In this document: one piece after another, positions 18,833 to 27,708 of the stretch
Numbering within the stretch: the first letter of the stretch is position 1
Layout of the letters: every line of letters begins with the position of its first letter
Assembly (NCBI GenBank): GCA_947458745.1
Contig: CANGYQ010000016.1
Location: forward strand, 1-64,000
Reading direction: 5' to 3'
From: Bryobacteraceae bacterium
Lineage (GTDB): Bacteria > Acidobacteriota > Terriglobia > Bryobacterales > Bryobacteraceae
DNA length: 64,000 nt
The notes under the pieces: model-generated
Told to the model about the DNA's origin: nothing
Database searches by the model: none
The model's input: only the letters and a program-made list of their open reading frames with translations
Program-made: the position numbers and the translations under genes

Positions 18833-19116
18833 AGGAAAGAGTTATCTCCGTCAGCGACAGTTGAACAATTGCTGTCTAAAACACTGAGCTATCAACAGAA
18901 TGCCTGGTTCCGAACGGTCCGGCGACTTGGGCGGGACGAGATACAGCTAGGAGGTCGCGTGTTCGGCTAGGGTGAGACGACAACCCGTTGATACAACAGT
19001 ACTTTTGAAATATACCGGAGGAATCAGGGGAAGTCAATGGGGTTTCGCCACCGAATCCCACACCCATCCGATTGGCTAGTAGCTGCGGTCCGCCCGGAAA
19101 CAATACACTCAAGCCG

Positions 19117-19533
19117 ATGACTTCCCCTGCCCGCGCTCCCCAATCCCTGGATCAACTGATTCCAGGTCAGCGGTATCTGAAGTGGATCATCGCCGGGCTA
19201 CCCAGTCTGGCCATGGTCGCCGCCGCCATCAACAAACTGATGGTCAGTCCTGAAATGGTCGCCAACATGAAGGGCGTCCCGGACCCCACCGCCTGGCTCC
19301 CCCGGTTGGGCATCATCACCTTGGTCTCGGTGGCCCTCTACTGGCTGCCGAAGACGTCGCTGATCGGGACCATCCTCCTCACCGCCTACTTGGGAGGAGC
19401 GGTGGCGGTTCACCTGCTGATGCTCGAGACCAACCCGGCCGCGCCGATCATCCTGGCGGTCCTGTTTTGGGTGGGCTACGGGATGCGTTGCCCGCGGGTC
19501 ATGGTGGAGGCGGATTTGCTGCCCCGGCGCTAA
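19117..19533 (+). CDS. DoxX-like small integral membrane protein
   Basis: A 138-residue protein with four predicted membrane helices (around WIIAGLPSLAMVAAAINKL, LGIITLVSVALYWLP, LIGTILLTAYLGGAVAVHLL and IILAVLFWVGYGMRCP). The topology, size and the GTILLTAYLGGAVAVHL motif match the DoxX-like family, whose members are quinone-related or unknown. The ATG at 19117 is chosen because upstream codons up to 19072 lack family character. It is followed by the large TonB-type gene, separated by a promoter-like region, so co-transcription is not assured. Confidence 0.8.
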   Translation: MTSPARAPQSLDQLIPGQRYLKWIIAGLPSLAMVAAAINKLMVSPEMVANMKGVPDPTAWLPRLGIITLVSVALYWLPKTSLIGTILLTAYLGGAVAVHLLMLETNPAAPIILAVLFWVGYGMRCPRVMVEADLLPRR

Positions 19534-19579
19534 CGCGGCGGCGACCGGCGTCCCCCCGTTCCCCTCTTGTTCTCGCCCG

Positions 19580-19608
19580 TTGCCGGCCTGGTTTGCCGAT
19601 TCGATAAT
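19580..19608 (+). promoter_or_regulatory. Putative sigma-70-type promoter
   Basis: TTGCCG (19580-19585) and GATAAT (19603-19608) are separated by 17 bases, four and five matches to the consensus hexamers. The start codon of the TonB-type gene at 19629 is only 20 bases downstream, so the transcript would have a very short leader without a Shine-Dalgarno site. Confidence 0.4.
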
Positions 19609-19628
19609 CTTGTACACTATACGATGTA

Positions 19629-22600
19629 ATGCACGCGCTACGCTTCTTGGCCCGGGGCCTCTGGTGGGGTTGCGCGCTCTCCTTCGAGCTGTACGCGCAG
19701 GCGGCCAAGGTGGAACTGTTGGGCCTCGTCCGGGATCCGGCGGGGCTGGAAGTGACGGGCGCCACCGCCAGCGCCACCAATCTCGCCACCGGCTTCCGCC
19801 AAAGCGTCACCACCGGCAGCGATGGCCGGTATCACTTGTTCGGCCTATTGCCCGGCCGCTACGACGTGCAGATCGAAGCCCCGGGATTCGCCGCCTTTAT
19901 CCAGAAAGCAATGGAACTGGCTCTAGGCGACCGCTTCATCCTCGACGTGACACTCAACGTGGGCGGCGTACAGCAATCGGTGGCCGTCTCCGCCGTGGCC
20001 CCGCTGCTGGAAACAACCCGTGGCACCGTCAGCCGCGTGGTCGATCAACGGCGCATCGTCACCCTGCCGATCGATGGCCGCAACTTCGTTCCCTTGATCG
20101 CCCTGGCCCCCGGCGTTAACCTGCCGCCCACCTCCACCCTGCCCCGCATCAATGGCAGCCGCCCGCGCGTCAGCGAATACATCTACGACGGCATCAGCGT
20201 GCTGCAACCGGAGCCGGGCCAAGTGGCCTATTTTCCGGTGCTCGACGCCATTGATGAGTTTCGCGTCGAGACCAACAGTTATTCCGCCGAATACGGCCGG
20301 GCCAACGGCGGCGTCATCATCGTCAACCAGAAGTCCGGCAGCAATGCGCTGCACGGCACGCTGTTTGAGTTTCTGCGCAACGAAGCGCTGAATGCCCGGA
20401 ATCTATTTGCCGCCGGTGGTGCCAAGCCGCAGTTCCGGCGCAACCAGTATGGGTTCGTGTTGGGCGGTCCCATCCAGACCAACCGGACCTTCTACTTTGT
20501 CGATTGGCAGGGCACCCGCCAGTCCACCGGAAACATCCGCCTCAGCACGGTGCCCACCAGCGATCAGCGGTCCGGCCGCTTCAGCGCCGCGATCTTTGAC
20601 CCGGCCGCCACGCAACGGAGCCAAACTGGCTTTACGCGCCAGCCCTTTGCGGGAAATACAATTCCCGCCGCCCGCTTTGACCCCGCCACCGTCAAGGTTG
20701 TTGACCGTTACCCCGCGCCCAACCAGTTCTCCGCCACCGGCGCCGAACTCACGGCGAACAACTACCGCCGCGTCGGCAATGAGTTGATCGCCCAGGACCA
20801 GTTCGACACCCGCCTGGACCGCTACTTCGGCAGCGCCCACCGCCTCTTCGGCCGCTACGCCCACCTCCGCGACCGTTCGCAACCCATCACGCCCCTGCCC
20901 GACGGCAGCGGCAACATTGCCTCCGGCGTCATCGGCGACACCTTCATCCGGGCCGATAGCCTGGTGGTGGAACACAACTGGACCTTGGCCCCCACGCGCG
21001 CCAACCAGGTCCGCTTCGGGTTCACCCGCCGCGGCTTCAACCGCACTTCACTGCGGACCGGGCAGTTGGCCTCCACCAGTTCCGGCATCCCAGGCATTCC
21101 CGCCTCAGCCTTTGCGGACACATTGCCCACCTTCGATCTGGTGGGCTATCAAGCCCTGGGGCCACCCGCCAACGGCAACGCCATTTTCACCACATCGGTG
21201 ACGCAGTTCATTGATCAGTTCACCTGGATCAAGGGCCGGCACAGCCTGAAGTTTGGTGCCGACCTCCGGCTCCAGCGCCTGGACGTCCTGCAACCGCCCA
21301 GCCCCACCGGAAACTTCCAATTCACCAACCTCCTCACCGCCGGGCTCAGCGCCACCGGGACCCCGTTGGCCAACACCGGTAACGCCGTCGCCTCCTTACT
21401 GACGGGCCAAGTGCAGCAGTTCCAAATCGACCTGCAGCAGGAGACGCTGAAGCCGCGCGCCAGCATCGCTGAGTTCTACCTGCAGGACGACGTCCGGCTG
21501 TCCAGCCGCTTGTCGGTGAACCTGGGCGTCCGCTACACCCTCAACCTGCCCTCCACGGTGGCGGACAACCGGTCCGCCATCTTCAACCTGAGCACCCAGC
21601 AGCTTGATTTCCTCGGCGCTGGCGGTGTCCCCCGGTCCGCCCGTAACCTCGAATGGGGCAACTTCGGCCCCCGGGTCGGCTTGGCCTGGAAACTCAGCAG
21701 TTCCGCCGCCCTCCGGGCCGGCTATGGGATGACCTGGATCGAACAGGCCGGCATCACGACGCCTTTTACGACACCGCTGTTCCCCTTCATCCGCACGCTC
21801 TCGCAAGCTTCGCTGGACAACATCAACCCCGCCTTCGTCCTCTCCCAAGGCCCTTCGCTGCGAGTGGCCGCGCCTAATGCCGCAAGCGGCCTCGGCCAGG
21901 GCGTTTTCGGAGTCCAGCGCAACCAGAAAAGCGGCTACGCCCAGCAATGGAACTTGTCGCTCCAGAAAACCTGGGGCGATCCCTGGAGCGCCGAGGTGGG
22001 CTATCTCGGCTCCAAGCTCACTAATCTGGGAGTACCAGACGTCAACCTGAACCAGCTCTCCGTGGCGCAACTGGCCGCCGGAGCGGCCCTGACGCAATCC
22101 GTGCCCAATCCCTACTTTGGCCAGATCCCGGTAGAGTCTTCGCTCGGCCAGCCCACCATCGCCCGGCAGCAGTTGCTGCGCCCGTATCCCCGGTTCACTT
22201 CCGTGACGCTTTACCGCAACAACGTCGGACACTCGACGTACCATTCGCTCCAAGCCCGCCTGGACAAGCGTTTCTCGGCAGGCCTGACCCTGGGCGTCAC
22301 CTACACGTTCTCGCGCCTCATCGACGATGCCGGCGCCGTATTTGACTCAGCCATCCTCACCGGACCCGTCACCGCCTACCAGGCCGCCGACAGCTTCAAT
22401 CGGCGGCTCGAGAAAGACGTCTCCACGGGCAACATGCCGCACGTTCTGTCGGGCAGCTTTGTCTGGGAGATCCCGTTAGGCCGGGGACGCCGCACGCATT
22501 TGACTGGATGGCGAAACATGCTCGCGGGCGGCTGGCAGGTCGCCGGCATCGTACGGGCCCAGTCCGGGTCGCCGATTGCGGTCACGCAGCAGCCAAACCT

Positions 22601-22970
22601 GAACGCCTTTGCCGGCTTCGGCATCCAGCGGCCTCACCTGCTCCGCGACCCCAACCTGCAATCCGGCAGCCGCGCCACGGGCCGCTGGTTTGACACCAGT
22701 GCGTTTGCGGCGGCCTCACAATTCACGCTCGGCTCCAGTTCCCGCAACCCGGTCCGCGGTCCAGGCTTCCGCACCATTGACCTCATGGTCGGCAAGAGCT
22801 TCGCCCTCACGGAGCGCCTCCGCGCCGAGTTCCGGGCCGAGGCCTTCAACACCACCAACACCCCGCAACTGGGCAACCCCAACGGCGCCTTCGGCACCGT
22901 CGCTTTCGGCACCATCACCGCGGCATTTGACCCTCGCGTCTATGAACTGGTACTGAAAATTCACTTTTAG
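19629..22970 (+). CDS. TonB-dependent-receptor-like protein with N-terminal carboxypeptidase-regulatory domain
   Basis: A 1113-residue outer-membrane protein of the large acidobacterial Oar-like family. A signal peptide (to about residue 23, ending LYAQA) is followed by a CarboxypepD_reg domain (VELLGLVRDPAGLEVTGATA through LPGRYDVQIEAPGF), a plug region (RIVTLPIDGRNFVPLIALAP, then YIYDGISV and TNSYSAEYGRANGGV) and a long beta-barrel rich in N-x-R and aromatic strands, closing with a terminal-type strand (FDPRVYELVLKIHF). Such proteins usually import or bind large oligosaccharides or peptides. No TonB box is obvious. The following XRE-type regulator may control it; that is inference from position. 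Confidence 0.88.
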   Translation: MHALRFLARGLWWGCALSFELYAQAAKVELLGLVRDPAGLEVTGATASATNLATGFRQSVTTGSDGRYHLFGLLPGRYDVQIEAPGFAAFIQKAMELALGDRFILDVTLNVGGVQQSVAVSAVAPLLETTRGTVSRVVDQRRIVTLPIDGRNFVPLIALAPGVNLPPTSTLPRINGSRPRVSEYIYDGISVLQPEPGQVAYFPVLDAIDEFRVETNSYSAEYGRANGGVIIVNQKSGSNALHGTLFEFLRNEALNARNLFAAGGAKPQFRRNQYGFVLGGPIQTNRTFYFVDWQGTRQSTGNIRLSTVPTSDQRSGRFSAAIFDPAATQRSQTGFTRQPFAGNTIPAARFDPATVKVVDRYPAPNQFSATGAELTANNYRRVGNELIAQDQFDTRLDRYFGSAHRLFGRYAHLRDRSQPITPLPDGSGNIASGVIGDTFIRADSLVVEHNWTLAPTRANQVRFGFTRRGFNRTSLRTGQLASTSSGIPGIPASAFADTLPTFDLVGYQALGPPANGNAIFTTSVTQFIDQFTWIKGRHSLKFGADLRLQRLDVLQPPSPTGNFQFTNLLTAGLSATGTPLANTGNAVASLLTGQVQQFQIDLQQETLKPRASIAEFYLQDDVRLSSRLSVNLGVRYTLNLPSTVADNRSAIFNLSTQQLDFLGAGGVPRSARNLEWGNFGPRVGLAWKLSSSAALRAGYGMTWIEQAGITTPFTTPLFPFIRTLSQASLDNINPAFVLSQGPSLRVAAPNAASGLGQGVFGVQRNQKSGYAQQWNLSLQKTWGDPWSAEVGYLGSKLTNLGVPDVNLNQLSVAQLAAGAALTQSVPNPYFGQIPVESSLGQPTIARQQLLRPYPRFTSVTLYRNNVGHSTYHSLQARLDKRFSAGLTLGVTYTFSRLIDDAGAVFDSAILTGPVTAYQAADSFNRRLEKDVSTGNMPHVLSGSFVWEIPLGRGRRTHLTGWRNMLAGGWQVAGIVRAQSGSPIAVTQQPNLNAFAGFGIQRPHLLRDPNLQSGSRATGRWFDTSAFAAASQFTLGSSSRNPVRGPGFRTIDLMVGKSFALTERLRAEFRAEAFNTTNTPQLGNPNGAFGTVAFGTITAAFDPRVYELVLKIHF

Positions 22971-22984
22971 CCAAATACTAAGCA

Positions 22985-23020
22985 ACTTCGCTTGGAAGTA
23001 GTCCAGTTACGGAAGTAGTC
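22985..23020 (+). promoter_or_regulatory. Direct and inverted repeats before the HTH regulator, candidate operator
   Basis: GGAAGTAGTC occurs twice, at 22994-23003 and 23011-23020, 17 bases apart. ACTTC (22985-22989) and GAAGT (22995-22999) form an inverted repeat with a five-base spacer. The start codon of the regulator gene is at 23028, so these sites could be bound by its own product. Confidence 0.45.
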
Positions 23021-23027
23021 TGTAAAG

Positions 23028-24149
23028 ATGGCTCCGCCAACGGTCCGCAATCATCTGTCCGCCATCCGCAAATCTCGCGGAATCGGAGCCACTGAGCTTG
23101 CCCGGCGGGCTGGTGTCAGCCGTCAGACAATTTACTCAATCGAAGCCGGAACATACATCCCCAATACCGAAGTCACTCTCCATCTGGCTCGAGAACTGGA
23201 AGTGACGGTGGAGGAACTATTCCACCTGGACGCGGCTCCCCGCACCCCCCGCGAAGCCGAGCCCTGTGAACTGCTCACCAGCCGCCCCGTGCGGGCGGGA
23301 CAACCTGTGCGGGTCTGCCAGGTGGGCGAAAAGCTGATCAGCGTCCCCGCCATCGCCGAACCATATTTTCTGCCGTCGGCCGACGGCACGCTGTCTCAGG
23401 TCGGCACCGGCGGGCGGGCCGCGGTGCAACTGTTTGCGCCGGAGGAATCCTTCGGCAAGCGCCTGATCCTGGCCGGGTGCGATCCCGCCATGCAACTACT
23501 GGCCCGCATGGTGGAGAAGCTGTGCGGTGTCGACATTGTCTGCTGCGGCGTCTCCAGCCGTCAGGCATTGCAATGGCTAAAGGACGGCCGGGCCCATATC
23601 GCCGGCAGCCATCTGGAAGACGCAGCCACCGGCGAATTCAACCTGCCCTTTGTCGCGCGCGAACTGCCGGGCGACGATTGCACCGTGGTGACGTTTGCCC
23701 GCTGGGAAGAAGGCTTCGTGGTGGCCCCCCGCAATCCGCTGGCCATCCACTCAGCCGCTGACCTGGCGCACCGCGGCGTCCGCTTGATCAACCGCGAACC
23801 CGGCTCGGGTGCCCGGCAGTTGCTGGACAAACTGCTGGCCGAAGCGGGCGTGGTGACGCAAAAGGTAAACGGGTACCAGAATTTAGCGCATGGTCACATG
23901 GCGGCCGCCTACATGGTTCGCGTCGGGGCGGCCGATGTTTGCCTGGCCACCCGTTCCGCCGCACACGCCTATGGTCTCGATTTCCGGCCGGTCCACTCCG
24001 CCCGGTACGATCTGGTGATGCGCCGCGCCATGCTGGATACACCAGCCGCGCAGGCGTTTCTTGATGTCTTGCAGCGGGCCAGTCTCAGGCGTCAGTTGGA
24101 AGGCTTGGCCGGGTACGACACGGCCCAAACCGGCGTCATTCTGGTTTAG
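23028..24149 (+). CDS. XRE-type HTH regulator fused to a periplasmic-binding-protein-like sensor
   Basis: A 373-residue one-component regulator. The N-terminal HTH (about residues 6-65) reads NHLSAIRKSRGIGATELARR, then AGVSRQTIYSIEAGTYIPNT, the classic Cro/CI pattern. After a linker, residues about 105-370 form a substrate-binding-protein-like domain (PBP_like), with LAGCDPAMQLLARMVEKL, then FARWEEGFVVAPRNPLAI and RLINREPGSGARQLLDKLLA. This latter motif is shared with molybdate/tungstate-type binding domains (ModE-linked PBP), so an anion or oxoanion ligand is plausible. It follows the TonB-type gene by 57 bases containing repeats. Confidence 0.88.
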   Translation: MAPPTVRNHLSAIRKSRGIGATELARRAGVSRQTIYSIEAGTYIPNTEVTLHLARELEVTVEELFHLDAAPRTPREAEPCELLTSRPVRAGQPVRVCQVGEKLISVPAIAEPYFLPSADGTLSQVGTGGRAAVQLFAPEESFGKRLILAGCDPAMQLLARMVEKLCGVDIVCCGVSSRQALQWLKDGRAHIAGSHLEDAATGEFNLPFVARELPGDDCTVVTFARWEEGFVVAPRNPLAIHSAADLAHRGVRLINREPGSGARQLLDKLLAEAGVVTQKVNGYQNLAHGHMAAAYMVRVGAADVCLATRSAAHAYGLDFRPVHSARYDLVMRRAMLDTPAAQAFLDVLQRASLRRQLEGLAGYDTAQTGVILV

Positions 24150-24229
24150 CGGCTGACCGCTCCCAATAGACCGCGCCCGAAAATTCAGCGGACGGCGCTC
24201 GCCCTCGGGATGTGTTTCGGCTACCCTAA

Positions 24230-25099
24230 GTGGAGCGAATGGAAGAAAAGCAAACGTCCAGCCCGTCCCCGCTTCCGCCGGGTGGGCCTTGGCAACGCGT
24301 TCAGTTGGCCCGCCACCCGCGGCGGCCGCACGCCCTCGACTACATCCAGCGGATCTTCACCGATTTCGAAGAGATCCATGGGGACCGCGCCTATGCCGAC
24401 GATGCGGCTATCGTCTGCGGCATGGCCCGGTTCATGGGCGCTCCGGTGATGGTCTGCGCTCAGCAGAAGGGCCGCGATACCAAGCAGAAGCTGCACCGCA
24501 ACTTCGGCATGCCCAAACCGGAAGGCTACCGGAAAGCCCTGCGCGCCATGCGTTTAGCGGCCAAATTCGGGCGGCCGATTGTCACGCTGCTAGACACGCC
24601 CGGCGCCTACCCCGGGATCGACGCCGAAGAGCGCGGCCAAGCCGAGGCGATCGCCGTCAACCTGCGCGAAATGTCCCGGCTGCCAGTGCCGATTGTCGTG
24701 TTCGTGATTGGTGAAGGCGGCTCCGGCGGCGCTCTAGGCCTGGGTGTCGGCAACCGCGTCCACATGATGGAGAACGCGGTCTATTCCGTCATTTCACCCG
24801 AAAGCTGCGCGGCGATCATTTGGCGCGATGCCGGCCAGGCGGAAAAGGCCGCCGCCGCCTTGAAGATGACCGCGCAGGATCTGGCACCCTTGGGCATCGT
24901 TGATGATGTCATCCCGGAGCCGGGCGAGGGCGCGCATGAAGATTGGGACGCGGCCGCCGCAAATCTGGCCCGCATGCTGGAACATTCCCTGGCCTCGCTC
25001 AAGGCCTTAACACCCGCTCAGTTGGTGGATGAGCGGTACGAGAAATTTCGTCGCATGGGCAGTTTCTTCTCCGAAACAAAGTCCGCGACACTGGGTTAA
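24230..25099 (+). CDS. accA: Acetyl-CoA carboxylase carboxyltransferase subunit alpha
   Basis: Together with AccD it transfers carboxybiotin CO2 to acetyl-CoA, the first step of fatty-acid synthesis. The 289-residue product has the crotonase-like carboxyltransferase signatures [49 protein letters not shown] and the oxyanion region [15 protein letters not shown]. It is about 30 residues shorter than the E. coli enzyme, mainly at the N-terminus. A GTG at 24230 and an ATG at 24239 are both possible starts; neither has a clean Shine-Dalgarno. accD is not in the window. Confidence 0.95.
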   Translation: MERMEEKQTSSPSPLPPGGPWQRVQLARHPRRPHALDYIQRIFTDFEEIHGDRAYADDAAIVCGMARFMGAPVMVCAQQKGRDTKQKLHRNFGMPKPEGYRKALRAMRLAAKFGRPIVTLLDTPGAYPGIDAEERGQAEAIAVNLREMSRLPVPIVVFVIGEGGSGGALGLGVGNRVHMMENAVYSVISPESCAAIIWRDAGQAEKAAAALKMTAQDLAPLGIVDDVIPEPGEGAHEDWDAAAANLARMLEHSLASLKALTPAQLVDERYEKFRRMGSFFSETKSATLG

Positions 25100-25105
25100 G
25101 CGCTC

Positions 25106-25378
25106 ATGGTGAAACCCGCCTTCCTCATCGCCATGCTGGTTGCCGGCTTTGTGGCGTATCTGATCTATTCGACGATGGGCCAGTCCAAGTTCCGCGTCGA
25201 GGCCTGCATGGAGTTTCAGGGCCGCGAGTCCTGCAAAACCGCTTCCGGCCCCACTGAGCAGCAGGCGCTGCGGATGGCCATCGAAACGGCCTGTGCCCAG
25301 ATCGCTTCCGGGATGACAGAATCGATGGCTTGCGACCGGACACCGCCCAAGTCCATCAACTGGCTCACCGGCAAGTAA
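25106..25378 (+). CDS. Small membrane-anchored protein of unknown function
   Basis: A 90-residue protein with one N-terminal membrane helix (MVKPAFLIAMLVAGFVAYLI) and a short soluble domain containing four cysteines (EACMEFQG, ESCKT, ETACAQI, MACDRT), which could form disulfides outside the membrane. I do not recognise a family. It starts 6 bases after the accA stop and ends 5 bases before the next secreted protein gene, so it is probably in one transcript with both. Confidence 0.6.
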   Translation: MVKPAFLIAMLVAGFVAYLIYSTMGQSKFRVEACMEFQGRESCKTASGPTEQQALRMAIETACAQIASGMTESMACDRTPPKSINWLTGK

Positions 25379-25383
25379 GCCCG

Positions 25384-26661
25384 ATGCGGACTCTGGCCGG
25401 CTTACTCTCGCTGGTGTCTGCGGCAACGTTGAGCGCCCAAACCGAGACCCCGGCCCCGCGCAACCTTGAACTGTTCCTTCCACCGGGCAGCCTGCCCTCC
25501 GCCGATGCGGTTCAAGTCACCCTGGGACGCACCAAACTGCCCGTCAAGAGCATCCAGGCCCCGCACCCGACGCCCGGACTCGTGATCCTGGATCTCGCCG
25601 CCACGCCGCTGGAACGGCACGCCTGCCTGGTGCTGGAACTGGCACAAGCGATGCCCGCCCTCCAAGGCATGGCGATCTATCAGACCGGCGGCACGCTGGG
25701 GGAAATCCTGTATCCGGCCGGGATGGCCACCGGCCTGCACCTCAGCCTGTTGGGTCCAATGTCGCGTCTGGAAGAACAGTGCCGCAAGCCAGCGGCACCC
25801 CGCACTGCGCCGGTGATGGCCGAAGCATTACCAGTGATCGAACTGATCCGTATCCTCACCGCGCGCTACCAGGGCCAAGGCCCGCTGCGCATCTTCTGGC
25901 TCTCGGGCGATTTCGAGTTTTATGACTGGCGCAAATACCAGGCCCGGAACAACAATCCCCGCATGCGGTCCCTGGCCACGGCTCCACCCAGCCAGTTCTT
26001 GACCTTCTCCGGCGTTGGCGAATTTCTGGCCGAATCACTCAGCCTGGGGCCAGCCACCATCTTCCCCATCCTGGGCGGCGCCCAGCGCTCCACCGATGCC
26101 GGCCGCTTGTTGGCCGAATCCACCGGTGGCCGCTTCCGGCTCACCACCAGCAAGCCGGGCGAGGCGCTGCGCGCCGCGGTCGAAGAGTCCCAGGCATTGT
26201 CGGTGGCCACGGTAGAACTGCCAGCCTCTAGCGCCGGACCCGCCACGCTGCGCCTGCAGGTGGGCCGCGACACCCACGTGGACCGGCAGTTATCCCTGCG
26301 TCCCGTGCGGCCAGTTTCCACGCCCGCGCTGGAAGAAATTGCCAATCGCGTCGTCACCTACTCCGACGACTTGGGCCTCGGCTCCGGCTGCGCGGAGGGA
26401 CGCGAAGGAGCTTTCGTCCGCCTCATCCTGCCCGAGAATGCCAGCAAACCCGAACCCGGACCACTGCTGGTCTACATCCAGTACTTCCTGCCCGACACGC
26501 GATCCCTGCGCCAGCGCCTCGTGCTGCCCCGCCCCGGCCCCCTCTGCATCGAACTGAATGAACAAGCCCCCGGCAGCCGCTTCATCCTCGTCGCCCACGA
26601 CGAACAAACCGGCTGGACCGGCGCCAAGAACGGCAAGCTGAACGCCGTCGAAGCGCAGTAG
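25384..26661 (+). CDS. Secreted protein, possibly VWFA-like, unknown function
   Basis: A 425-residue exported protein with a short signal peptide (MRTLAGLLSLVSAATLSAQ). The mature region alternates strands and helices: LELFLPPGSLPSADAVQVTL, LVILDLAATPLERHACLVLE, RIFWLSGDFEFYDWRKYQ, and later LLAESTGGRFRLTTSKPGE and EEIANRVVTYSDDLG. The LAESTGGRF... segment resembles the C-terminal part of acidobacterial VWFA-related proteins, but the MIDAS motif is not seen. The ATG at 25384 was selected since the signal peptide starts there and it lies 5 bases after the upstream stop. Function unknown. Confidence 0.6.
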   Translation: MRTLAGLLSLVSAATLSAQTETPAPRNLELFLPPGSLPSADAVQVTLGRTKLPVKSIQAPHPTPGLVILDLAATPLERHACLVLELAQAMPALQGMAIYQTGGTLGEILYPAGMATGLHLSLLGPMSRLEEQCRKPAAPRTAPVMAEALPVIELIRILTARYQGQGPLRIFWLSGDFEFYDWRKYQARNNNPRMRSLATAPPSQFLTFSGVGEFLAESLSLGPATIFPILGGAQRSTDAGRLLAESTGGRFRLTTSKPGEALRAAVEESQALSVATVELPASSAGPATLRLQVGRDTHVDRQLSLRPVRPVSTPALEEIANRVVTYSDDLGLGSGCAEGREGAFVRLILPENASKPEPGPLLVYIQYFLPDTRSLRQRLVLPRPGPLCIELNEQAPGSRFILVAHDEQTGWTGAKNGKLNAVEAQ

Positions 26662-26709
26662 CACTGGCCGCTCTGCCCTATCGCCGAGCACTCAAGCTAA
26701 ACTGGACCC

Positions 26710-27564
26710 GTGCCCGAGAACCCCTGGTCTGCCCCACTCGTTGACCTTCACCAACACACCGACTACTACCACCGCCCCGACGGCCCGCTGCTCGATCACG
26801 CGCGGAACCTGGGCGTCGCCCGCAGCATTCTGCTGCCCGGCGCAGGCTGGATGATCGCGGGAGCCCCCTGTGGCGGCAATGACTGGTGCCGCAAGCTGGA
26901 GGCCGCCCACCCCGGCCACTTCGTCCGCTTCACCACTGCTGACCCCGTGGAACCCGACGCCATCCGTGTCATGGAGGCAGATCTGAAGACCGGTGCCGTC
27001 GGCATCGGCGAGCAGAAGTTCGGCGTGCCCGTCGATGGCCCGCAGATGGCCAAGGTGTTCGACCTCGCGCGCGCCTATCGCGTCCCCGTGCTGATCCACT
27101 TTGAGCATGAAACCTACAACCTGGGCATCATCAACTTCGAAAAGATCCTCCGCCGCTACCCGGATGTCACCTTCATCGGCCACGCCCAAACCTGGTGGTC
27201 CAATATCTCGGCCGCTGGAGAACAGAAGGATCTCTACCCGATCGGCAAAGTCACCCCCGGCGGTCTGACCGACCAGCTACTGACCGATTACCCCAACCTC
27301 TACGGCGATCTCTCCGCAGGCTCCGGCCTCAACGCCATGCGCCGCGACCCGGATTTCGCACGCGGCTTCATCACCCGCCACCGGCACAAGCTGATCTGGG
27401 GTTCAGATTGTCCCTGCCATGATGGCGCGGGCGGCAGTTGGAAACAGAAGATGTGCATCGGCCGCGAGTGCCTGAGCGCGCTCTGGAAGATGTGCGCCGA
27501 CCCTCTACACTTCCGCGATCTCGTTTGGAACAACGCTTTCCGCGCCATCCCTGGGCTCCGGTAG
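26710..27564 (+). CDS. Amidohydrolase-2-family metal-dependent hydrolase
   Basis: A 284-residue TIM-barrel hydrolase. It begins with the metal pair motif VDLHQHTDYYH and shows the later histidine strand ligands (PVLIHFEHETY, FIGHAQTWW) and the C-terminal aspartate LIWGSDCPCHD. This order matches amidohydrolase_2 enzymes, which include decarboxylases and lactonases; the substrate is not predictable. The start is a GTG-type codon at 26710. It stands 48 bases downstream of the secreted protein gene on the same strand. Confidence 0.82.
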   Translation: MPENPWSAPLVDLHQHTDYYHRPDGPLLDHARNLGVARSILLPGAGWMIAGAPCGGNDWCRKLEAAHPGHFVRFTTADPVEPDAIRVMEADLKTGAVGIGEQKFGVPVDGPQMAKVFDLARAYRVPVLIHFEHETYNLGIINFEKILRRYPDVTFIGHAQTWWSNISAAGEQKDLYPIGKVTPGGLTDQLLTDYPNLYGDLSAGSGLNAMRRDPDFARGFITRHRHKLIWGSDCPCHDGAGGSWKQKMCIGRECLSALWKMCADPLHFRDLVWNNAFRAIPGLR

Positions 27565-27708
27565 CGTGCTTGGGCCAAGGAATTGACCCGGCAATCTAGA
27601 ACGTCGCACAGTTCGCACACTTTGGGGCTTTAGCAAGGTTAAAATTGAACTTCTGGACCAAGTTCTGCGTCTAATGGAAGTGCATCCTCAAGGAGCGGGG
27701 ACAAAATC

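Noticed and set aside
16985..18970. Long open frame on + opposite rpsA
   Set aside because: It mirrors the codons of the clearly conserved S1 domains on -, has no family features and is His/Gln/Arg-rich as expected of a shadow frame.
21396..22253. Open frame on - within the TonB-type gene
   Set aside because: It lacks any recognisable motif and the + strand frame is continuous and conserved in type.
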